Assembly (NCBI GenBank): GCA_964057225.1
Contig: OZ059900.1
Coordinates: 1,932,501-1,996,500 of the forward strand
From: Auanema rhodensis
Taxonomy: Eukaryota; Nematoda; Chromadorea; Rhabditida; Rhabditidae
Length of the DNA: 64,000 nucleotides
Direction: 5' to 3'
Shown here: piece after piece, positions 54,701 to 64,000 of the stretch
How the letters are laid out: each line of letters begins with the position of its first letter
Numbering within the stretch: the stretch's first letter is position 1
Position numbers and translations under genes: made by a program
The notes under the pieces: model-generated
Told to the model about the DNA's origin: nothing
The model's database searches: none
Seen by the model: the letters and a program-made list of their open reading frames with translations, nothing else

Positions 54701-57700
54701 TCTATGATAACAAAAGTCATCAATTAAACGCTAGTGATGTTTAAATACTGATTTTCGCTCAAATAGCATTACTACACTAAGTATGGTCGTTTTTATGCCT
54801 TTAACACCATATACTCACCGATTTTTGGTACAAAATCTGTGATACTCGTAAATTTTGATCATATTCAGTGAGATTCGAGAATCAAACACACAATACACGA
54901 AATAAGTTTATTTTTACGAGTTTGCACTGATATTTATTCATTTTGATCAAAAAAGTTCGAAAACAGAAAGAATTTTTGAAATTTCCGAGTTTTGAGTCTA
55001 ATTTGGCTAAATCGCTCATATATATGATCAGAAGCATAGTTTTATTGTCTATGACAACAAAAGTCATCAATTAAACGCTAGTGATGTTTAAATACTGAAT
55101 TTCGCTCAAATAGCATTACTACACTAAGTATGGTCGTTTTTATGCCTTTAACACCATATACTCACCGATTTTTGGTACAAAATCTGTAATACTCGTAAAT
55201 TTCGATCATATCCGTTAAGATTCGAGAATCAAACACACAATACACAAAATAAGTTTATTTTTACGAGTTTGAACTGGTATTTATTCATTTTGATCAAAAA
55301 AGGTCGAAAATAGAAAGAATTTTTGAAATTTCCGAGTTTTGAGTCTAATTTGGCTAAATCGCTCATATATATGATCAAAAGCATAGTTTTACTGTCTATG
55401 ATAACAAAAGTCATCAATTAAACGCTAGTGATGTTTAAATACTGAATTTCACTCAAATAGCATTACTACACTAAGTATGGTCGTTTTTATGCCTTTAACA
55501 CCATATACTCACCGATTTTTGGTACAAAATCTGTAATACTTGTAAATTTTGATCATATTTGTTAAGATTCGAGAATCGAACACACAATACAAAAAATAAG
55601 TCTATTTTTACAAGTTTGCACTGATATTTATTCATTTTGATCAAAAAAGGTCGAAAATAGAAAGAATTTTTGAAATTTCCGAGTTTTGAGTCTAATTTGG
55701 CTAAATCGCTCATATATATGATCAAAAGCATAGTTTTATTGTCTATAACAACAAAAGTCATCAATTAAACGCTAGTGATATTTAAATACTGATTTTCGCT
55801 CAAGTAGCATTACTACACTAAGTATGGTCGTTTTTATGCCTTTAACACCATATACTCACCGATTTTTGGTACAAATTCTGTAATACTTGTAAATTTTGAT
55901 CATATTCGTTAAGATTTGAGAATCAAACATACAATACACAAAATCAGTCTATTTTTATGAGCTTGCACTGATATATATTCATTTTGATCAAAAAAGGTCG
56001 AAAATAGAAAGAATTTTTGAAATTTCCGAGTTTTGAGTCTAATTTGGCTAAATCGCTCATATATATGATCAGAAGCATAGTTTTATTGTCTATGACAACA
56101 AAAATCATCAATTAAACGCTAGTGATGTTTAAATACTGATTTTCGCTCAAATAGCATTACTACACTAAGTATGGTCGTTTTTATGCCTTTAACACCATAT
56201 ACTCACCGATTTTTGGTACAAAATCTGTAATACTCGTAAAATTTGATCATATTTGTTAAGATTTGAGAATCAAACACACAATACACAAAATCAGTCTATT
56301 TTTATGAGTTTACACTGATATATATTCATTTTCATCAAAAAAGGTCGAAAATAGAAAGAATTTTTGAAATTTCCGAGTTTTGAGTCTAATTTGGCTAAAT
56401 CGCTCATATATATGATCAGAAGCATAGTTTTATTGTCTATGACAACAAAAATCATCAATTAAACGCTAGTGATGTTTAAATACTGAATTTCGCTCAAATA
56501 GCATTACTACACTAAGTATGGTCGTTTTTATGCCTTTAACACCATATACTCACCGATTTTTGGTACAAAATCTGTAATACTCGTAAATTTTGATCATATT
56601 CGGTGAGATTCGAGAATCAAACACACAATACACGAAATAAGTTTATTTTGACGAGTTTGAACTGGTATTCATTCATTTTGATCAAAAAAGGTCGAAAATA
56701 GAAAGAATTTTTGAAATTTCCGAGTTTTGAGTCTAATTTGGCTAAATCGCTCATATATATGATCAAAAGCATAGTTTTACTGTCTATGATAACAAAAGTC
56801 TTCAAATATACACTAATAATGATTGAATCACTGAATTTCACTCAAATAGCATTACTACACTACGTATGGTCGTTTTTATGCCTTTAACACCATATACTCA
56901 CCGATTTTTGGTACAAAATCTGTGATACTCGTAAATTTTGATCATATTCGGTGAGATTCGAGAATCGAACACACAATACACAAAATAAGTCTATTTTTAC
57001 GAGTTTGCACTGATATTTATTCATTTTGATCAAAAAAGGTCGAAAATAGAAAGAATTTTTGAAATTTCCGAGTTTTGAGTCTAATTTGGCTAAATCGCTC
57101 ATATATATGATCAAAAGCATAGTTTTACTGTCTATGATAACAAAAGTCTTCAAATATACACTAATAATGTGTAAATCACTGAATTTCACTCAAATAGCTT
57201 TACTACACTAAGTATGGTCGTTTTTATGCCTTTAACACCATATACTCACCGATTTTTGGTACAAAATCTGTAATACTCGTAAATTTTGATCATATTCGTT
57301 AAGATTTGAGAATCAAACATACAATACACAAAATCAGTCTATTTTTATGAGCTTGCACTGATATATATTCATTTTGATCAAAAAAGGTCGAAAATAGAAA
57401 GAATTTTTGAATTTTCCGAGTTTTGAGTCCAATTGGGCTAAATCGCTCATATATATGATCAAAAGCATAGTTTCACTGTCTATGATAACAAAAGTCTTCA
57501 AATATACACTAGTAATGATTAAATCACTGAATTTCACTCAAATAGCTTTACTACACTAAGTATGGTCGTTTTTATGCCTTTAACACCATATACTCACCGA
57601 TTTTTGGTACAAAATCTGTAATACTCGTAAATTTCGATCATATCCGTTAAGATTCGAGAATCAAACACACAATACACAAAATAAGTTTATTTTTACGAGT

Positions 57701-60013
57701 TTGCACTGATATTTATTCATTTTGATCAAAAAAGGTCGAAAATAGAAAGAATTTTTGAATTTTCCGAGTTTTGAGTCCAATTGGGCTAAATCGCTCATAT
57801 ATATGATCAAAAGCATAGTTTCACTGTCTATGATAACAAAAGTCTTCAAATATACACTAGTAATGATTAAATCACTGAATTTCACTCAAATAGCTTTACT
57901 ACACTAAGTATGGTCGTTTTTATGCCTTTAACACCATATACTCACCGATTTTTGGTACAAAATCTGTAATACTCGTAAATTTCGATCATATCCGTTAAGA
58001 TTCGAGAATCAAACACACAATACACAAAATAAGTTTATTTTTACGAGTTTGCACTGATATTTATTCATTTTGATCAAAAAAGGTCGAAAATAGAAAGAAT
58101 TTTTGAATTTTCCGAGTTTTGAGTCCAATTGGGCTAAATCGCTCATATATATGATCAAAAGCATAGTTTCACTGTCTATGATAACAAAAGTCTTCAAATA
58201 TACACTAGTAATGATTAAATCACTGAATTTCACTCAAATAGCTTTACTACACTAAGTATGGTCGTTTTTATGCCTTTAACACCATATACTCACCGATTTT
58301 TGGTAGCCAAATTGGACTTTTTTTTGGACAATTTTTTCAAAATCTGTAATACTCGTAAATTTCGATCATATCCGTTAAGATTCGAGAATCAAACACACAA
58401 TACACGAAATAAGTTTATTTTTACGAGTTTGCACTGATATTTATTCATTTTGATCAAAAAAGGTCGAAAATAGAAAGAATTTTTGAATTTTCCGAGTTTT
58501 GAGTCCAATTTGGCTAAATCGCTCATATATATGATCAAAAGCATAGTTCTATTGTCTATAACAACAAAAGTCTTTAATTAAACGCTAGTGATGTTTTAAT
58601 ACTGAATTTTGCTCAAATAGCAATACTACACTAAGTATGGTCGTTTTTATGCCTTTAACACCATATACTCACCGATTTTTGGTACAAAATCTGTAATACT
58701 TGTAAATTTTGATCATATTCGTTAAGATTCGAAAATCAAACACACAATACACGAAATAAGTTTATTTTTACAAGTTTGCACTGATATTTATTCATTTTGA
58801 TCAAAAAAGGTCGAAAATAGAAAGAATTTTTGAAATTTCCGAGTTTTGAGTCTAATTTGGCTAAATCGCTCATATATATGATCAGAAGCATAGGTGTATT
58901 GTCTATGACAACAAAAGTCATTAATTAAACACTAATGATGTTTAAATCACTAAATTTCGCTCTAATAGCATTACTACACTAAGTATGGTCGCTTTTATGA
59001 CTTTAACACCATATACTCACCGATTTTTGGTACAAAATCTGTAATACTCGTAAATTTTGATCATATTCGTTAAGATTTGAGAATCAAACACACAATACAC
59101 AATATCAGTCTATTTTTATGAGCTTGCACTGATATATATTCATTTTGATCAAAAAAGGTCGAAAATAGAAAGAATTTTTGAAATTTCCGAGTTTTGAGTC
59201 CAATTTGGCTAAATCGCTCATATATATGATCAAAAGCATAGTTCTATTGTCTATAACAACAAAAGTCTTTAATTAAACGCTAGTGATGTTTTAATACTGA
59301 ATTTTGCTCAAATAGCATTACTACACTAAGTATGGTCGTTTTTATGCCTTTAACACCATATACTCACCGATTTTTGGTACAAAATCTGTAATACTTGTAA
59401 ATTTTGATCATATTCGTTAAGATTCGAAAATCAAACACACAATACACGAAATAAGTTTATTTTTACAAGTTTGCACTGATATTTATTCATTTTGATCAAA
59501 AAAGGTCGAAAATAGAAAGAATTTTTGAAATTTCCGAGTTTTGAGTCTAATTTGGCTAAATCGCTCATATATATGATCAAAAGCATAGTTTCACTGTCTA
59601 TGATAACAAAAGTCTTCAAATATACACTAGTAATGATTAAATCACTGAATTTCACTCAAATAGCATTACTACACTAAGTATGGTCGTTTTTATGCCTTTA
59701 ACACCATATACTCACCGATTTTTGGTACAAAATCTGTAATACTTGTAAATTTTGATCATATTCGTTAAGATTTGAGAATCAAACACATAATACACGAAAT
59801 AAGTCTATTTTTATGAGTTTGCACTGATATTTATTCATTTTGATCAAAAAAGGTCGAAAATAGAAAGAATTTTTGAAATTTCCGAGTTTTGAATCCAATT
59901 GGGCTAAATCGCTCATATATATGATCAAAAGCATAGTTTTATTGTCTATGATAACAAAAGTCTTCAAATATACACTAATAATGTGTAAATCACTGAATTT
60001 CACTCAAATAGCT
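45738..60013. repeat. 14,276-bp segmental tandem duplication, copy 2 (41 monomers)
   Basis: This is the second copy, directly adjacent to the first. The central breakpoint falls in 45,738-45,815 and the right one in 60,014-60,091, since T at 45,816 differs from C at 60,092. The three sites share the same 78 identical bases, as expected for exchange inside a conserved monomer segment. All nested features of copy 1 recur at +14,276. Exact identity means either a very recent duplication or an assembly that duplicated or looped a region. Confidence 0.92.
58306..58337. other. 32-bp insertion inside a monomer, copy 2
   Basis: This is the same insertion exactly 14,276 bp downstream, so it predates the large duplication. 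It is absent from all other monomers seen, which makes it a unique marker for the 41-monomer unit. Confidence 0.9.
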
Positions 60014-63000
60014 TTACTACACTAAGTATGGTCGTTTTTATGCCTTTAACACCATATACTCACCGATTTTTGGTACAAAATCTGTAATACTCGTAAATTT
60101 TGATCATATTCGTTAAGATTTGAGAATCAAACATACAATACACAAAATCAGTCTATTTTTATGAGCTTGCACTGATATATATTCATTTTGATCAAAAAAG
60201 GTCGAAAATAGAAAGAATTTTTGAAATTTCCGAGTTTTGAGTCTAATTTGGCTAAATCGCTCATATATATGATCAAAAGCATAGTTTTACTGTCTATGAT
60301 AACAAAAGTCTTCAAATATACACTAATAATGTGTAAATCACTGAATTTCACTCAAATAGCTTTACTACACTAAGTATGGTCGTTTTTATGCCTTTAACAC
60401 CATATACTCACCGATTTTTGGTACAAAATCTGTAATACTCGTAAATTTTGATCATATTCGTTAAGATTTGAGAATCAAACATACAATACACAAAATCAGT
60501 CTATTTTTATAAGCTTGCACTGATATATATTCATTTTGATCAAAAAAGATCGAAAATAGAAAGAATTTTTGAAATTTCCGAGTTTTGAGTCCAATTTGGC
60601 TAAATCGCTCATATATATGATCAGAAGCATAAGTGTATTGTCTATGACAACAAAAGTCATTAATTAAACACTAATGATGTTTAAATCACTAAATTTCGCT
60701 CTAATAGCATTACTACACTAAGTATGGTCGTTTTTATGCCTTTAACACCATATACTCACCGATTTTTGGTACAAAATCTGTGATACTCGTAAATTTTGAT
60801 CATATTCGTTAAGATTTGAAAATCAAACACACAATAAACAAAATCAGTCTATTTTTATGAGTTTGCACTGATATATATTCATTTTGATCAAAAAAGGTCG
60901 AAAATAGAAAGAATTTTTGAATTTTCCGAGTTTTGAGTCCAATTGGGCTAAATCGCTCATATATATGATCAGAAGCATAGATGTATTGTCTATGACAACA
61001 AAAGTCATTAATTGAACACTAATGATGTTTAAATCACTGAATTTCGCTCAAATAGCATTACTACACTAAGGATGGTCGTTTTTATGCCTTTAACACCATA
61101 TACTCACCGATTTTTGGTACAAAATCTGTGATACTCGTAAATTTTGATCATATTCGTTAAGATTCAAAAATCAAACACACAATACACGAAATAAGTTCAT
61201 TTTTACGAGTTTGCACTGATATTTATTCATTTTGATCAAAAAAGGTCGAAAATAGAAAGAATTTTTGAAATTTCCGAGTTTTGAGTCTAATTTGGCTAAA
61301 TCGCTCATATATATGATCAAAAGCATAGTTTTATTGTCTATGACAACAAAAGTCATCAATTAAACGCTAGTGATGTTTAAATACTGAATTTCGCTCAAAT
61401 AGCATTACTACACTAAGTATGGTCGTTTTTATGCCTTTAACACCATATACTCACCGATTTTTGGTACAAAATCTGTAATACTCGTAAATTTTGATCATAT
61501 TCGTTAAGATTTGAGAATCAAACATACAATACACAAAATCAGTCTATTTTTATGAGCTTGCACTGATATATATTCATTTTGATCAAAAAAGGTCGAAAAT
61601 AGAAAGAATTTTTGAAATTTACGAGTTTTGAGTCTAATTTGGCTAAATCGCTCATATATATGATCAAAAGCATAGTTTTATTGTCTATGACAACAAAAGT
61701 CATCAATTAAACGCTAGTGATGTTTAAATACTGAATTTCGCTCAAATAGCATTAGTACACTAAGTATGGTCGTTTTTATGCCTTTAACACCATATACTCA
61801 CCGATTTTTGGTACAAAATCTGTAATACTTGTAAATTTTGATCATATTCGTTAAGATTCGAGAATCAAACACATAATACACGAAATAAGTCTATTTTTAT
61901 GAGTTTGCACTGATATTTATTCATTTTGATCAAAAAAGGTCGAAAATAGAAAGAATTTTTGAAATTTCCGAGTTTTGAGTCCAATTGGGCTAAATCGCTC
62001 ATATATATGATCAAAAGCATAGTTTTACTGTCTATGATAACAAAAGTCTTCAAATATACACTAATAATGTGTAAATCACTGAATTTCACTCAAATAGCTT
62101 TACTACACTAAGTATGGTCGTTTTTATGCCTTTAACACCATATACTCACCGATTTTTGGTACAAAATCTGTAATACTCGTAAATTTTGATCATATTCGTT
62201 AAGATTTGAGAATCAAACATACAATACACAAAATCAGTCTATTTTTATAAGCTTGCACTGATATATATTCATTTTGATCAAAAAAGGTCGAAAATAGAAA
62301 GAATTTTTGAAATTTCCGAGTTTTGAGTCTAATTTGGCTAAATCGCTCATATACATGATCAGAAGCATAGTTTCATTGTCTATGACAACAAAAGTCATCA
62401 ATTTAACGCTAGTGATGTTTAAATACTGATTTTCGCTCAAATAGCATTACTACACTAAGTATGGTCGTTTTTATGCCTTTAACACCATATACTCACCGAG
62501 TTTTGGTACAAAATCTGTGATACTCGTAAATTTTGATCATATTCGGTGAGATTCGAGGATCGAACACACAATACACAAAATAAGTTTATTTTTACGAGTT
62601 TGCACTGATATTTATTCATTTTTATCAAAAAAGGTCGAAAATAGAAAGAATTTTTGAAATTTCCGAGTTTTGAGTCTAATTTGGCTAAATCGCTCATATA
62701 TATGATCAAAAGCATAGTTTTATTGTCTATGACAACAAAAGTCATCAATTAAACGCTAGTGATGTTTAAATCACTGAATTTCACTCAAATAGCTTTACTA
62801 CACTAAGTATGGTCGTTTTTATGCCTTTAACACCATATACTCACCGATTTTTGGTACAAAATCTGTAATACTCGTAAACTTTGATCATATTCGTTAAGAT
62901 TTGAGAATCAAACATACAATACACAAAATCAGTCTATTTTTATAAGCTTGCACTGATATATATTCATTTTGATCAAAAAAGGTCGAAAATAGAAAGAATT

Positions 63001-64000
63001 TTTGAAATTTCCGAGTTTTGAGTCTAATTTGGCTAAATCGCTCATATATATGATCAAAAGCATAGTTTTACTGTCTATGATAACAAAAGTCTTCAAATAT
63101 ACACTAATAATGTGTAAATCACTGAATTTCACTCAAATAGCTTTACTACACTAAGTATGGTCGTTTTTATGCCTTTAACACCATATACTCACCGATTTTT
63201 GGTACAAAATCTGTAATACTCGTAAATTTTGATCATATTCGTTAAGATTTGAGAATCAAACATACAATACACAAAATCAGTCTATTTTTACGAGTTTGCA
63301 CTGATATATATTCATTTTGATCAAAAAAGGTCGAAAATAGAAAGAATTTTTGAAATTTCCGAGTTTTGAGTCTAATTTGGCTAAATCGCTCATATATATG
63401 ATCAAAAGCATAGTTTTATTGTCTATGACAACAAAAGTCGTCAATTAAACGCTAGTGATGTTTAAATACTGAATTTCGCTCAAATAGCATTACTACACTA
63501 AGTATGGTCGTTTTTATGCCTTTAACACCATATACTCACCGATTTTTGGTACAAAATCTGTAATACTCGTAAATTTTGATCATATTCGTTAAGATTTGAG
63601 AATCAAACATACAATACACAAAATCAGTCTATTTTTATGAGCTTGCACTGATATATATTCATTTTGATCAAAAAAGGTCGAAAATAGAAAGAATTTTTGA
63701 AATTTACGAGTTTTGAGTCTAATTTGGCTAAATCGCTCATATATATGATCAGAAGCATAGTTTTATTGTCTATGACAACAAAAGTCATTAGTTAAACACT
63801 AATGATGTTTAAATCACTAAATTTCGCTCAAATAGCATTACTACACTAAGTATGGTCGTTTTTATGCCTTTAACACCATATACTCACCGATTTTTGGTAC
63901 AAAATCTGTAATACTCGTAAATTTTGATCATATTCGGTGAGATTCGAGAATCAAACACACAATACACGAAATAAGTTTATTTTGACGAGTTTGAACTGGT
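60014..64000. repeat. Array domain 3: heterogeneous monomers right of the duplication (about 11 copies)
   Basis: Satellite only. Monomers here differ more from one another than in the blocks to the left and show private variants: ATAAGCTTGCAC, creating AAGCTT at 60,511, 62,249 and 62,944; AAATTTACGAG at about 61,615 and 63,700 (2,085 bp or six monomers apart); AAGATCGAAAAT near 60,547; CACCGAGTTTTGG near 62,496; and GAGGATCGAAC near 62,555. Three of the five type C segments are here. No long exact block of domains 1 or 2 recurs, except that the last 170 or so bases match a domain 2 monomer. Confidence 0.82.
63824..64000. repeat. Right edge: start of a monomer matching 42,214-42,390 and 56,490-56,666
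   Basis: The last bases carry the combination TTCGGTGAG, GAATCAAACACAC, TTTATTTTGACGAG and TTTGAACTGG, a set found together otherwise only in the monomer near 42,330-42,390 and its duplicate near 56,606-56,666. The first differing bases are just left of 63,824. The window ends too soon to tell whether a further copy of the domain 2 unit begins here. Confidence 0.6.

Larger units (their letters stand above)
1..64000. repeat. Tandem satellite DNA array, 347/348-bp monomer, about 184 copies
   Basis: Every part of the window is made of the same monomer, all copies in one orientation, with no spacer. The core beginning TTACTACACTAAGTATGG recurs every 347 or 348 bases (for example 178, 526, and 1221 to 1568), and dividing the window by about 347.6 gives about 184 copies. 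Hand counting of the first monomer gives about 29% G+C. The window starts and ends inside a monomer, so the array extends beyond both sides. A monomer near 350 bp is about two nucleosome repeats, a length common among plant and animal centromeric or heterochromatic satellites; that function is an inference from family-level knowledge, not visible here. I cannot assign it to a named satellite family or species. No gene, RNA gene, transposon or unique sequence interrupts it. Confidence 0.98.

Noticed and set aside
291-63132. Recurrent minus-strand open frames of 61-101 codons in most monomers
   Set aside because: They occur at the same place in each monomer because the monomer is repeated. Their ends move with single-base changes and class-specific segments, the coding content is low-complexity A/T-driven, no ribosome-binding or splice context is evident, and variation does not favour silent positions. 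No gene is called.
1-64000. CRISPR array
   Set aside because: The repeats are 347/348 bp and contiguous, with no short repeat and unique spacer alternation and no cas genes.
1-64000. Tandem tRNA, rRNA or other RNA gene cluster
   Set aside because: The monomer is about 71% A+T, with no A-box/B-box pair, no cloverleaf and no rRNA-like conserved stretch that I could recognise.
1-64000. Promoters or terminators such as A/T-rich TATA-like boxes and T-runs
   Set aside because: TATATA and T-runs occur in every monomer as part of its base composition, with no associated transcription unit, so they are not called as regulatory sites.

Overview
The whole 64-kb window is one uninterrupted, head-to-tail satellite DNA array. 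About 184 monomers of 347 or 348 bp, roughly 71% A+T in the monomer counted by hand, run from the first base to the last in a single orientation. I see no protein-coding gene, RNA gene, transposable element, CRISPR array or unique-sequence interval. A tandem array of this size, with dinucleosome-length monomers, nested higher-order repeats and local homogenisation, is typical of eukaryotic centromeric, pericentromeric or other heterochromatic satellites (plants, insects and other invertebrates all have such families). I do not recognise this family and cannot name the organism; no flanking single-copy sequence is present to help.

Monomer anatomy. Each monomer has a nearly invariant 63-bp core (first full copy 178-240), a moderately variable stretch, a second conserved A/T-rich stretch carrying two perfect 12-bp palindromes, and a short (about 50 bp) variable segment just before the next core. 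The variable segment defines two main classes. Type A (348 bp, example 178-525) and type B (347 bp, example 1221-1567) differ by many substitutions and one single-base indel. A rarer type C combines A- and B-like features and is concentrated near 44.6, 58.9 and 60.6-63.8 kb. Many monomers are A/B chimeras.

Layout. Domain 1 (1 to about 31.5 kb, about 90 monomers) is a mosaic of higher-order units: a 9-monomer unit of 3,128 bp at the left end, an 8.56-kb block present twice at a distance of 12,862 bp (4,696-13,251 and 17,558-26,113), a 5-monomer tandem duplication that sits at the left junction of the second copy, and further blocks repeated at distances of 11,125 and 13,904 bp. Domain 2 (about 31.5-60.0 kb) is a two-copy tandem duplication of a 14,276-bp, 41-monomer unit with no difference at any point I compared. 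Each copy carries nested 5-, 2- and 6-monomer duplications and a 32-bp foreign-looking insertion. Domain 3 (about 60.0-64 kb, 11 monomers) is more heterogeneous, with private variants.

Short minus-strand open frames of 61-101 codons recur in most monomers. They are by-products of repeat homogenisation and are not annotated as genes. The interest of the window is its record of how a satellite array evolves (unequal exchange, segmental duplication, short-tract conversion) and the strongly conserved core that may be a protein-binding or structural element.
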